Source: Brassica napus | Lineage: Eukaryota; Streptophyta; Magnoliopsida; Brassicales; Brassicaceae | DNA: 64,000 nucleotides | Reading direction: 5' to 3' | Assembly: GCF_020379485.1 (NCBI RefSeq) | Contig: NC_063452.1 | Location: forward strand, 60,099,338 to 60,163,337 | Shown here: positions 30,640 to 45,339 of the stretch, in pieces | Layout: the number at the start of each line of letters is the position of its first letter | How positions within the stretch are numbered: position 1 is the stretch's first letter | Translations under genes and position numbers: made by a program | Notes under the pieces: model-generated | Database searches by the model: none | Told to the model about the DNA's origin: nothing | What the model saw: the letters and a program-made list of their open reading frames with translations, nothing else

Positions 30640-31484
30640 TTTTTTTTGCTCTGAATATTTAATATTAAAGGTCAAAGCCCATCCGAAAACATTACAATAA
30701 GAAGCCCAAACATCCGGCCCAACTAGAAAAAACCACATACGGGCCCAAAGTTTAAACCCCACAGCCCAGAAGCTGGAAACCCTAGTCTCCCCAAGCTGAC
30801 CGACGTCAACAGCGTCACACACCACCAGATCGAGACTGTGCGACCTTCACCACTCGAGAACCTTCATCGGAGAGCATCCATCGATCTAACACATCGAGAT
30901 CTCGTCTGAAACCCAAGCCAAACGGTTCACCACACACCAACACAGATCTATGATATCACTCGAACAAATAAACGCCTACAATCAATCCATAACCTCCGAC
31001 ATCCATGCAGCGGTTTCAGATGATAGATCAAGAGGCAGAGAAGCTTTGAAGTGCAGACTCATAGATCGAGAAGAAAGGAATAAAAACCGGGAGCCAAAGA
31101 AACAAAACCGGAGAAGGCGATACTAGAGGAGCTACCACCCCCCGGCAACACAAGCCGACGACAGCGGTACTGACAAAGCCACCGCCTCCCGGAAACAAAA
31201 GCCGACGATAACAGAGCTGTGGAAACCTCTACCTCTCGGAAACAAAGCCGGTGGTGACAGAGCTGTCGAAGCCTCCACCTTCCGGAACCGAAGAACCACC
31301 AAAAATTACAAACAAAACTAAAACGAGAGAAGAGGAAGGCTTAAACAGAAAACAAACCGGACCGACGGTGGCTGTGGAAGCCCACTCCGCCGGCCGGCGA
31401 TACTTTTCTCGTCTCTCTTTTCTTCTCTCTCTACACTCTCTATCTCTCTCTCTCCCAGCTTCTTTTTTTGCACGTATTAAAGCT
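30640..31484 (-). mobile_element. Poly(A)-tailed retroposon with 18-bp TSD
   Basis: The direct repeat AAAAAAATTATGTCCTAT is present at 30622-30639 and 31485-31502. Immediately inside the left copy is a T-run that is a poly(A) tail on the minus strand, so the insert was made by LINE machinery and is read right to left. It is about 845 bp. The 5' part is pyrimidine/purine-rich (GAGAGAGAG leader near 31430-31460), then come about three copies of a 60-bp unit (GGAAACAAAGCCG-, CTGTGG-AGCC- variants, 31120-31290), then a GC-rich tract. No RT frame. It could be the 5' end of a LINE joined to its tail, a SINE-like family or a processed transcript. Confidence 0.7.
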
Positions 31485-31502
31485 AAAAAAATTATGTCCT
31501 AT

Positions 31503-32854
31503 ATACAACTAAAATTTTCGCTTAAAATATGACATCCTAAACGGTCGCTTCCCTCGCCTATGCTCGAGATCGGCCCCGCACGTTCTGTGACTTTAACTGG
31601 GCACATTAGCCGTTGGACTATAGAGTTTCGTTGTTTACATTTACTATTTATATTATATAACAACAACATCAATAATAATTCTAAAAAAAATCTCCAAGTA
31701 CTCTCCTATTTTTTCTGATTTGTTGTTAACTTGTTAGGTCCGAGTCGGATATCTTGTTTCTACGTTTAATTTTCACATGTATTAGTATATATATATATAT
31801 ATATATAAGGGTATAATTAAAAAAATATAAAAACTAGGTTCCACGTATACCCCGCTTAATTCCCAATTTTTGATAATTCGTTAGGTCCGGGATCACCGTC
31901 CGACTAGCGCATAGCGTAGTTCTGAACATGGCTTACAACTAAATAAGAAAATCTTACACACTAAATTTTACCGTAAATTTTCTAAAATTACAGCTCAACC
32001 AATTTACCAAATTCATTCTTTTTCTCTTTTCTTTTTCCAAGCAAACCTTTTTTTTCACTGTTTTATCATTTGTTTATTCAAGCCTTCTATTTTTCTTGTA
32101 TTTATTTTAAAAATTATATAGCTTGAATTTGTATTCGCTATCTTCTACTATTAATCTATTACTTAAGCCTCGATTGGTAGAGCTGATGGCAAAGCAATAG
32201 AAGTATGCTATAAAAACAGTATGTTACAAAAGCATTATACTCATAAATACAACTAATACAATGATCGGTAAAGCAGTAAATGATTTGTATATAAAGTTAT
32301 CATGTAAAATAAGTATATGATCTATAATTAGCTTATTTCTCAACGATATAGATATATTATATTTAAATATATTTTATTGATAATAATAGATTATATTTAA
32401 TATAATTATATTTAAATGCAAAATAATTTTATTGAAAAGTAATTTAAATCTTACTTTTCATAAAAATATTTTTTTTATTTAAAAAAACAACTTTAAAAAT
32501 TTTAGAATTTTCTTTTAGTTTTTTGTAATAATTTTTTTAAAAATGATTTTTTTATATTTTTACGACAAATGCAACACATATATAGTCGGTTGGGAAAGAA
32601 ATATACAGAAAAATCTCATTAATCTTAGTATTTCAAAGGCTCGTCGAGAGCTCCCTTTTCTTTTTGTTTATTACGAAGCGAGAAGTTTCAATTAAATTTT
32701 TTTTTATTTTAACTGTTTTTTAAAAAAATAAAATTTTATTAAAAAGGTTATTTTGAAATCTTTTTTAAAATATTTAAAATTTTTACTTTTTAAAAAAAAA
32801 TATAATTTTGGATATAAATATAATTTGTGATATTATTATATAAAATATGTTAAA
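31503..32854. other. AT-rich spacer with (TA)n microsatellite
   Basis: (TA)11 at 31785-31807. GTTAGGTCCG occurs twice (31734 and 31882) next to GTCGGATAT/GTCCGACTA. Otherwise no recognised feature. Confidence 0.4.
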
Positions 32855-34207
32855 CTAGGTGTTTTGTCCGCACATGCGGGCATAATCGTCTTACGAATAC
32901 TTATTATTTTATGTCTTATTAATCCAAAAATCGGCATTATAAAACTCTAATCGGTGAATATGTTGAACGAAAAAAATTATAGTGAATTCTTTGTTTCTCA
33001 AAATTTATACCAGTTATGTTGAAATTTTAGTCAAATTATTGAAAGGTAAATCCCATTTTTTTCTTCTAAATTCCCCATGGATGAATGAATTTATAAGAAA
33101 AAAAATTCTCTATGCAATTTTGATAAGGAACAAATTGAACAAAAAATCATATTTTTTTTTCAATTCCTCAAATGAAATTTTATTTTTATTTTGTTCATTT
33201 TTTTCATTATTCTAGTGGTCACCAACTGAACCTATGGTGTTTCACGGATTAAACTTAAACTGGTTTAAAGTAAAATCAAGAAAATTTATTTTGAACTCAG
33301 TCACAACTTAAGTTATTATTTATGATTTTAAATAGTTAAATCAAACATCAAATTATTTATATATGTCAAAAAAACGTTCATCAAACTATGTACTTATTAT
33401 TGTGTTAAAAGTTTTAAAACACTCATATATTAGAAATAGTTTAGAAAATATCTTTATATAAATATTTTTGTTTGACTAATATTTAATTATAAATTATTTT
33501 ATATCTTAGTTTCTTAACTTTATTATAAAAATATTGTTTTCAGATAGCAACACAATATATATAAGAATTCTCTTAATTTTTAAATATATTTTCACAATTT
33601 TATCATATTAGTTTATAATTAATTATTTAATATAACATATCAATTTAATATTATTAAAATAAAATGTGTGTTTTATTATATATAAAATTCATTACGGGTT
33701 TTGTGAAAATTAATAAATACTCAGTTAAAAACTAATAATAAATCAGTGACCTATATAAAAACTTAAAACCTAATAAAATATGACTAATAAGAAAATAAGA
33801 ATTTTAATATAACATATAGATTTAAATATTATTAAATCAAAATTCCAATTTAATTATATATAAAATTCATTACAGATATTTTTTAAATTAATAAATTAGT
33901 GATTTAGCTAAATATTATTAATAAATCAATGACTAAGTTAAAACCTAATAAAAACATGACAAATAAGTAAAATTGACTAAAATCATGGAAAACATGACAA
34001 ATAAGCATAATCAAAATAATTATATATCTAATTACATATTTTAAGTTATATTATTTAAATTAATAAATTATGGACTCAACTAAAAACTATTAATAAATTA
34101 ATGACTCAGCTTAAACCTTGTTAAAACATGATAAATAATCAAAATTACTTAAAATCTTGGAAAATATGACAAATAAGCTAAATCATTTCGTAAATTTATA
34201 GTATAGA
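32855..34207 (-). mobile_element. Probable non-autonomous Helitron
   Basis: On the minus strand the 3' end has a short GC-rich hairpin (GCCCGCATGTGCGGAC, 32882-32867), then AAAACAC and CTAG (32858-32855), followed by T in the flank. The 5' end on the same strand reads TCTATACTATAAATTT starting at 34207 and is preceded by A. TC...hairpin...CTRR inserted between A and T is the Helitron signature. The interior is AT-rich and non-coding (no Rep/helicase). A second TCTATACTATAAATTT-like start near 34237 makes the 5' edge uncertain. Confidence 0.5.
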
Positions 34208-34559
34208 TCTATTAAATTATTTAAATTTATAGTATAGAGCTATTAAATTATTTAAATTTTTTATAAATTTTAAATACGCTGGAGTAAAGAATTTGAGGAG
34301 ATTTACATCATCTAAATGTTATGCTAAATTCTTTTAAAAACATTATTGATCGGATAATAAAGAGCGTAATGTTTGTTCTGCCAATCAAAGTACTTGACCA
34401 AAAAAAAAAAACTCTATTACTTAGCACGTAATTACTGTATACCGAACATATGAATATGATTTTTAGGCACAGCCAACAACAACCATTATATATTCGTTCC
34501 TCAGAAACCTTAAATACTAAAATCTTGTAGAAAAAACATGAGTCACATGACAGATTTTA
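34208..34559. other. AT-rich spacer
   Basis: Nothing recognised apart from a short A-run near 34400. Confidence 0.4.
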
Positions 34560-34860
34560 ACAGTGCTAATTGGAGAGTAATCCGACAAGAGTTACAAACG
34601 GTCTAGATGAAAATTGTCGAGAAAAAAAAAAAAAAAAAAAAAAACAGCTAAAATACAAATTCTGAGGAGATGATGATAGCTGCAAAGCTCCACGCCGCCT
34701 GTTGTAACCTGAAGTTCTTGCTGAGAGACGATGCTCATTTAAGACGGCACTGAGCAAAAGAATAAGATGAAACAGAGCCCGATGTCAAAACCAGACAAAC
34801 AAACATTTTAGCTGCTTTTGAAGAACACGTAAAAAAGGATAGACAGCTTACTGTAATTTA
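34560..34860 (-). other. Diverged duplicate of the UAP56 last intron, last exon and 3' UTR
   Basis: On the minus strand this block repeats 34935-35167 with about 80% similarity: TAAGCTGTCTATCC, then TGCTCAG acceptor, TGCCGTCTTAA (again ending Met-Pro-Ser-stop if spliced) and a 3' UTR with GCATCGTCTCTCAGCAAGAA. A run of 21 A (plus strand, about 34621-34644) lies in it. It is likely the original 3' end of the minus-strand gene and could serve as an alternative terminal exon. Confidence 0.65.
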
Positions 34861-34934
34861 AAAACAAACAAATAAGCTAAATCACTGCTTGGAAACCAGT
34901 ATATATTTTCATTTAAACACGGTCTAAATGAAAA

Positions 34935-37298
34935 TTTGTCCAGAAAGAAAACAACAAAGATAGAAATTTAGAGGGGATGATGTTTGACGATAGTTGCAAA
35001 GCTCTCTGACGCCTGTTGTAACCTGAAGTTCTTGCTGAGAGACGATGCTACTTTAAGAGGGCACTGAGCAAAGAATAATGCGAAACAACATCAGATGACA
35101 TAACCAAGTAGACAAAACTTCCAGCTGATTTTGGACAACTCGTAAAAACAATGGATAGACAGCTTACTGTATGTGGAAGTATCAATCTGCTCAGGAAGTT
35201 CCTTTATATCAACCTCAAACCTGGCTTGCACCTGTAAACAAAAGAAATTACAACTTCATTTAAATACATCGACTCATAAATAAGAAGCTAGACAGTAGAC
35301 GTATAAAGAAGATCAAACTCCAGACCTGATTAAGAACTTCAGAATCTGAAGCTGATGCCACAAATGTGATCGCAAGACCCTTTGTTCCAAACCTACCAGC
35401 TCTACCGACCTATACCATAAACAGAGTATAACAGTAATGTTACAAGAGTCCTTTTCAGTGGGAATCAAAAATAAACTAATACTTACCCTGTGGAGATATG
35501 TATCAGCAGAATCTGGCATGTCGTAGTTGATAACTATGTTGACACGCTCAATGTCAATGCCTCTTCCTACCAAGTCTGTCGCCACAAGGATCCTCTTGTG
35601 CCCTTCCTTGAAACTTTTGTAGTGAGTCAGCCTAAATATCATATCATTGTGAAGGGTTAAGAATTGGTCTCCATGCAGAGAAGCTTTAAGAGCAAGTCAA
35701 GATGGTTCAGATGAAATAATACACAAACCTCTCTTCCTGAGACATGCCAGAGTGAATACATATTGAGGGAAAATTGCATTCAATCAGCAATTTGTTCAGC
35801 TCCCCAGCTCTGCTAACGCTCTTCACAAATATGACAACTTGATTGAAGTCTAATGCGTCCAGAAGATCATTCAACTTGCGGTTCTTCTCCATCTCGCTCA
35901 GTTTGATGTAGTGCTGTAAAGACATGACACAAAAACAATCGAACGCTCAGAACAATTTATATGAATCAACCAATATGAAAATAAAAAGACATCATTAGTT
36001 TAATTTACCTGGACAAGCCCATGAAGAGTCAGTTTGGCTTCATCATCAACATATATTTCCATTGGCTGTAAGGAACAAATATCCGAGTAAAGTATATTAG
36101 CAAGCTTTCCTCAGGAAATGATTTCAACAAAATTTTGTGACGGAAACAGAACCCCTGAACAGAGATCCTCGTCCACCAGGTTTGCATCTTCAAACACCAG
36201 TATTGCTCAGAACATTAAGGCCACTCAGCGTGATGAAACCTTGAAACCTCACTACCCCCGACTCAAAACCCACCCAGCACCATGGCAACTCAATAGAAAA
36301 AAAACACAATAGTGATATATGATCCCACCGCGCAAAGACATCACTGAACCGCTCCAAAGCTAAGTGTCACCTTCAGAGTCTCCCAAATTTTCCGAACCCT
36401 AACATACTACCCAAGGCCACACCAAAGCTAAGTGACACCTTCAGAGTCTCCCAATTCTCCGAGTCCTAACATACTACCCAAGGCATTATTGGATTGAGAC
36501 CAGGTGTATCAAATGACAGGTTTCCCGGGCGAGATGTGCTCAAATAATTCAAGACAACAGGACTTGGAAACCGAGAGAGTATTGGCCGTAGGAAATTACA
36601 TCTTGCATAAATTTCTTGCAGACTGGGCGTATCTCTTTGCTGAGCGTTGCTGAGAACATCATGACTTGTTTGTCGTGAGGTGTCATCTTGAAAATCTCCT
36701 GCACGTCCCTCCGCATGTCTGGTAAAAAACAGTTGCAAATGTTCAAAATAACAGGCAAGACTCCAGGAATAAGTAATATATAAAGGAGGATGTTAGAGGT
36801 CAGCATACCGAGAGACTCGAGCATTTTATCACATTCATCAAGAATAAAATGCCTCACATTCTTCAAAGAGAGGTCTTTGTCCCTGGCGAGTCCAAGGACC
36901 CGACCAGGTGTTCCAACAACAATGTGAGGGCATTCATTCTTCAGCAATTCTTTGTGAATTTTATTGTTGACTCCTCCGTAGAACACTGAAACCTTTGTAT
37001 CGGGCAGATACGTACTGAAACGCACGAACTCATTGCAGATCTGCAAACAAATATCAGCCTCAACTATGAGAAATCTTGGAGGCAGACAGCAGGACTAGTT
37101 AATAGAAGCAGAGAGGACGTCATACCTGGTAAGCTAACTCCCTTGTATGACACAATATTAGTGCAGACACCTGGCCAGGAGATGGCTCGATCTGTTGCAG
37201 AGTCGAAAGCACAAAGACGGCAGTCTTCCCCATACCAGATTTTGCTTGGCAGATAACATCCATGCCCAAGATAGCTTGAGGGATACATTCATGTTGCA
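34935..37298 (-). repeat. Left arm of UAP56 palindrome
   Basis: Reverse complement of 39509-41872. Coordinates of matching exon edges always sum to 76807 (nine exons checked), so there is no net length difference over 2,364 bp; the intron and exon stretches I compared base by base were identical. Similarity falls abruptly inside the gene just beyond exon 3 (37298). Confidence 0.9.
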
Positions 37299-38210
37299 CT
37301 GATGTAGAGCCAAAGAAAATTGCAGCCAAGGAACCGTTTAGAATTAGAAGATAACCTCCATATCGTTTCATTGGTGACTTTACGAAATCCTAAAGCTCAC
37401 TCCAAATGAATAGATTGAAATAGCGTTTATTACCTGGAAAATCAAACAGTGAAATGTCAATGGAGAAAACAAAAGAAAAAAAAAACTGGAACAAACAAAG
37501 GATCTAACCCCAAGTTCAACACGTCCTCTTCGAAACTAGACTAAGTAACCTTACACCAACAAACAAACTTAGATAAGTGAGAAGCAAATGACCAAGATAG
37601 AGTATAAAGTCTGCTAAACCTCGTAAACCAACCTATCTTCTCGAAAGACAATTCGTTTATTTTACATGACGACTAAAAACAGCTAATGGGGAAACCGTTT
37701 TCTGTATACTTACAGCATATAATCCAGCAATAAAATTATATTAAAGACATTGGAAAAGACAGAATACTGAAAAAAGACTAAAATGAACTTGCCTTCAGAT
37801 GGATGCTCAAATCCAGAGTCAACAATAGCTCTGAGAAGCTCCGGTTTCAAAAGGAAGTCTCTGAATCCAGAACTGTGTATTCCCACGTAACCTCTGACAC
37901 AGAGAGAGACATACAATATGAGAACAGGATTACAGAAGACAGTCTTTTATTCGCTTCCAGGAATTTAGTATACAAGAACTTATACATTTGCTATTATTAT
38001 TTAACACCCCTAACAGCTAACAAGCATTACAGTAAATCTACAAAAAATAAACTACTAGCGTCTTAAGAACACAGATCGAGGGGAAAAAAAAACTCACTTC
38101 TTCACCGCATCGCCGTTAACTTTATTCCCAGAATCTAAGACCTTCTCGTCCTCTTCCTCATAGTCCAGAAGCTCCTCCTCATACGCTTCGTTGTCCCTAG
38201 CGTCTCCCAT
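35053..38210 (-). CDS. UAP56: DEAD-box RNA helicase UAP56 (copy 1)
   Basis: Eleven exons: 38210-38098, 37893-37793, 37298-37126, 37040-36809, 36718-36600, 36065-36009, 35913-35729, 35631-35487, 35409-35326, 35231-35168 and 35063-35053. All introns are GT-AG except intron 2, which is GC-AG. The protein (427 residues by exon lengths) starts [20 protein letters not shown] and has the full helicase core: AKSGMGKT (motif I), PGRV (Ib), DECD (II, the DECD variant diagnostic of UAP56), SAT (III), FVKS (IV), [10 protein letters not shown] (V) and HRVGRAGR (VI), ending TYMPS. UAP56 is the TREX subunit that couples splicing to mRNA export in the nucleus. It corresponds to one of At5g11170/At5g11200. 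A leader intron (38387-38230) precedes the ATG. Downstream lies a second, diverged terminal exon. Confidence 0.93.
36368..36480 (-). repeat. Two-copy tandem repeat in UAP56 intron 5 (copy 1)
   Basis: A 65-70-bp unit holding TTGGGTAGTATGTTAGG, GGGAGACTCTGAAGGTG and CACTTAGCTTTGG is repeated twice. The same pair is in the partner gene at 40323-40455. Confidence 0.7.
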
Positions 38211-38878
38211 AGTTGGCAAATTCTAAAAGCTGCAGTTAAACTTCCCGTAAGATTCCTAAATCCCAAATCAAAAACCTAAAAAACTCGAACTCCTAACAGT
38301 GTATGCAATTCGATTCTCGAACTCCTAACAGTGTAGAACCGATGAATCCTCCATGAAGATGTGATGAGGTTTGATCGAGAAATTTACCTGAGAGATGAGC
38401 AGAGTAAGGTGGATCTCGAAATCGTCTAAAGGAGTAACGAAATAAACTAAAAACCGACGCCGCGCTGTAGCCGCGGTATATATACGTAGTACGGAGACTA
38501 TAGGGTTAAGAGAGTATAATGGGCTTTATACTAACGGGCCTATTTGTGTAAGTGTTTTCTTGAGTTTGTTTTGGTATTAGGCCCATAATAAAGCCTTGTT
38601 TGACTCGGGTCAACCCTATCCAGTCTCGCTGCTACATATTGGACTCTCTCTCTCTCTGATATTTTCGTGTTTTTTTTTTTTTGTCTGCAATCAGAGATTT
38701 GGAAAACCCTAATTCGATCTCGAGATCTAATCAGCTCTAATCTCAGGTATCTTCTCGATCTTCAACTAATTTATTGCGCTTAGGATCTAGTAACGATGTC
38801 TGTGTATACTCTTTCTCCCTGAATCTGAGGTTTCGTGGAAAATTATCTGAACTTTGTGTATCTTCCAGCTTGTGAAGT
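38211..38878. promoter_or_regulatory. Shared head-to-head promoter of the two UAP56 genes
   Basis: The two start codons are 668 bp apart, pointing outward, and each gene has a leader intron (38230-38387 minus; 38747-38868 plus). Between them are TGGGCT (38519), CGGGCC (38535) and GGCCCA (38580) site-II-type motifs, a telo-box AAACCCTAA (38704-38712), a (CT)n tract (38643-38658) and a TATATATA near 38478. This set is typical of plant growth-linked genes and suggests co-expression. The leaders of the two genes are similar but clearly not identical. Confidence 0.6.
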
Positions 38879-41754
<2,876 letters not shown>

Positions 41755-42306
41755 AGTAGCATCGTCTCTCAGCAAGAACTTCAGGTTACAACAGGCGTCA
41801 GAGAGCTTTGCAACTATCGTCAAACATCATCCCCTCTAAATTTCTATCTTTGTTGTTTTCTTTCTGGACAAATTAACTCTTCGGTAAAAGGGATCGAGTT
41901 ACTCGCCAGAGCCGCACTGTTAGATTTTTTTTTTTTTATGTCGTGTGTTTGTACAATATTTACTATGTTCGAGTATTTCAGGATCTATATAGTCTTTGAA
42001 CCAAGATGTATTGGTAGTCTGATTCATGCATTCTTTGAAACCAGTATATATTGTGTCTTGCGGTTCTTTCGTATAATATCTTTTTAGTTGTTAATAACAG
42101 TAAATTGACATTTAGTCCCATTCATTCAATGATACAAGGAGATTTATTAATATCTTTTTTAAACAATTTTCTTACATGTATAATGGATTGATAGATCCAT
42201 CTTAATCACACTATAAACTGTGGAAAGTATATAAAAAATCCGAAAATCAAGGTTGTGAAAAACCCACCATTATTCTTCTTTAGACTTTCATCCGGTAAGG
42301 TAAAAG

Positions 42307-43270
42307 TCAACTCCAGTTCAGCAACTCCTCGATCATTTCCATAGCTAACTGATCCTCATCAACATTAGCTTCTTCTTCTACGTCTTCTGCTTTCTCCACG
42401 TCCTGTTTCTTCATCCCCAACTCATGGGCACTTTCATTGACTACGTTCCCGAGTTCGAGACGCATGACCCAGTTGGGACTCGTTTTCGACCCGGCCCGTT
42501 TCTGCCAGACTCCAATGTGGGAACTATCTGTATCGAGACGGAGACACGTCAGCGACGGCGTTAGGTCTTTGCAGCTCTTCCTTAGCTTAGCGTTCAAGAG
42601 CTCAGATAACGACTTTGGCGACGTCAACGGTGAGTTTGCGTCGTGAACGTTGTCTGAGCCTTTCTCTGATTTAACGACCGGAAAATTAGTCTTAGCGTTT
42701 TGGCCGTTCATTAGAAGAGCTGCTTGGTCGTAAGCCCTCGCAGCCGCTTCTGCTGTTTCGAATGTTCCGAGCCACACTCTTCTTTTCCTGCATATAAATT
42801 TCTCACACGTGTGTAAATACATTACTCGTTAATACATACGACTTTGGAGCGGTAAACTTTTACATCTTCATTCTAGTTTTTATTTTACCTATAGAAAGTA
42901 CACATTTTCAATTATAGGAATATCCACATTAAAACGTTTACAATAAGGGGTGATTAAATTCAATCTACAACTTCGATCATTTCATGGTTTGTTTTCATCA
43001 TATACTCAACCTAAATGATCTTATAATTGAGAAATGAATTTTGATGAGAACAATAATGTCTTTCATATGAAAAATGCAAGTATGTAAGGAATTTAAGTAA
43101 AATAATTGGTATCATATATAATAACATATATGGTTGAACAAAAAAAAATAATATATATATATAATAACATATATAGACACTAGACTTAACAGTAGAGGAT
43201 GGCGAATCTCAGAGACCCAAGAACCCCATTGGCGTTGGCGAACACCTCGAAACTTTCTCGAGTGTACCAT
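42307..43270 (-). CDS. SHN2: SHINE-clade AP2/ERF transcription factor (SHN2-like)
   Basis: Two exons, 43270-43191 and 42787-42307, with a 403-bp GT-AG intron at the SHN position inside the AP2 domain; 186 residues. Exon 1 gives [20 protein letters not shown] followed by EIRHPLL; exon 2 continues [20 protein letters not shown], completing the AP2/ERF domain (residues about 6-64) with the WLG and RAYD elements. The clade-specific middle motif ([20 protein letters not shown], then [20 protein letters not shown] and GSKTSPNWV) and the C-terminal [16 protein letters not shown] are present. SHINE/WIN1 factors bind GCC-box-like promoters in the nucleus and switch on cutin and wax genes in the epidermis. 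Position in the block points to SHN2 (At5g11190); SHN3 is the close alternative. Intact. Confidence 0.92.
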
Positions 43271-45339
43271 CTTTTTAATTTTTCTTCAATCTTTCTTCGT
43301 TTTTAGGGTTCTTAGTTTATCTCTAAGAACTCGGACAACCCAGAAGAGAGATAGACACAAATCAGACGGGTGTTACTGTTTTATGTCTCCAACTAACTAT
43401 TTATATAGAGCTTCACGTTGAATTTTCTCTTTTGTTTGTAAATTGACCTTTTCGTCTATGATCTATAATCAAGATGTTTTGAGCCCACTATCAACACAAC
43501 TTCCTTACTTTTTCTGAATGGCTCTAGTTTATACACGACTTGAACTTTCATTTGTCTAACGTAACTTTCATGTTCATACAAGGACTGATCATGCCTACGT
43601 TTTGATACCCACAAAAAAAATCATCTTAGCGCTTATATATAAAGGTGTATTGGTGGAGTATATTGATTGACAAAGTAGTGATGTACTATATGAGCTATGA
43701 ACGATTTTAAAATCATATGCATTCGGCTTAAACAAAACATGGAGTCTTGATTTACGGTATGATCTCAACTACACTTGTAAACTGAGTTACCCAAAATAAT
43801 AAGGAAAAAACTTATTTCACACCAAACAGATTTTTAACCGATCTTTGTACTTCAAACTTTGGATGTAAGTAACATAGCGACGAGGTCACGCCAGATATTC
43901 AGCTCAATTGCCCGGTGCACCATTTGTTTATCTTCCCCTTTAAGTCAATTTTGTCATTTTCAATTTTTCAACCATATATATATGATATGTGTATATATAT
44001 ATATGTACAATAAAAGCCAAATAAATATCGTCGGGTCGGGTGGTGAAGACGGTAGATATTTCAACGTTCATTTAAGGTTAAACCCACAATAGATCAAGAA
44101 CTATTTAGACTTTATGCTAGATTAAATGTATACACCAACATTTGCAATGATGTTTTTAGTCCTATATGGTTAGGCACCTACTGCAACTGAAGTTATAAAT
44201 AAAGGTGGTGCCAATATTTGATCCACACGTGTGCACATAAATAACAGCCTCAGCTTTTTCTTTTTGTAACAAAATATAAAAATGATAGTGCAGAAAACAC
44301 CAATGTTTACTCAAGCCGACATTCTCGGATTTTTTCATAACGAAACTAAAAAAGAAATACTAACTTTTGTCACCAACTTAATGTCAATAGTTTCTTTTTT
44401 TATTGCTTTAACAATATTAGTTCTTACTATATGTGTAAACCATCGGATGAGCAGTTCATAATTTGTTACGTACAGACAAAAGTAATGTATTGTGTTTTTT
44501 TTCTACTGAGAAAAAAGGAATGTATTATGTTGCCTTCTCATAATACACACGTATTAAAGTTACATACGTTAATACGTACATAAATTCGTGTTTTTGTTCA
44601 ATACAGACACAATTCTAATTAAAGTTGTCTTCCATGATTTACTAGCAGCGGTGAAAAATCTGAATGAGCAGTTGAAAAGTTCACATTGGTTGACATATAC
44701 TGCGAGGCGTAAGCAAACTTCAATAGCTTTTTTGGTACTAAACACTTTTCAAGGAAAGTGTGCTTTAAGTTATTAGGTTCGAGTATCACTGGTGGAGAGG
44801 ATAGGAAAAACGGTCTGAATCTGTTCTGATGTTTGGTCTGAAGGGACAAAAAACGGTCTGAAACATTTTTGTTAGAAAAATGAAATAAAAGATATTTAAA
44901 GTTTCACACTATGGGCAAAGCTGATGAAGAGGATATTTAAAGTTTGTGTGATTAATTATAATCGTGGCTAACAATACAAAAGTAGATTGTCACACTCGGT
45001 AGATGAAGAGGATATTTAAAGTTTGTGTGATTAATTATTATTATTATTTTTTTAAACAATACAAAAGTAGATTGTCACACTCGGTAAATGATTTTCTATC
45101 AAAGTGGTAGAATTGAATAATGTTTTCTTTGAATTTTTGTTGATAACTTGATAGGATACTTCTAATAAAATGGAAAAAAATTATAGATTGAACAAGATAT
45201 ATATCCAATTCAAAGGCTTTATAAAGCTATATATCATCAATAAAATGAAATGGAATGTGGAATCAAATAATATATGCTCAGAATAATCAAAGTAAATTTC
45301 TTGAATGACTATTGTGTTATAAAAATAACGGAAAAATTT
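43271..45339. other. Upstream region of SHN2-like gene and spacer
   Basis: No other gene seen. A 75-bp tandem duplication: GATGAAGAGGATATTTAAAG through AGTAGATTGTCACACTCGGT occurs at about 44922-44999 and 45001-45086 (second copy has a small T/A-rich insert). (TA)n tracts at 43152 and 43976-44004. Confidence 0.5.
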
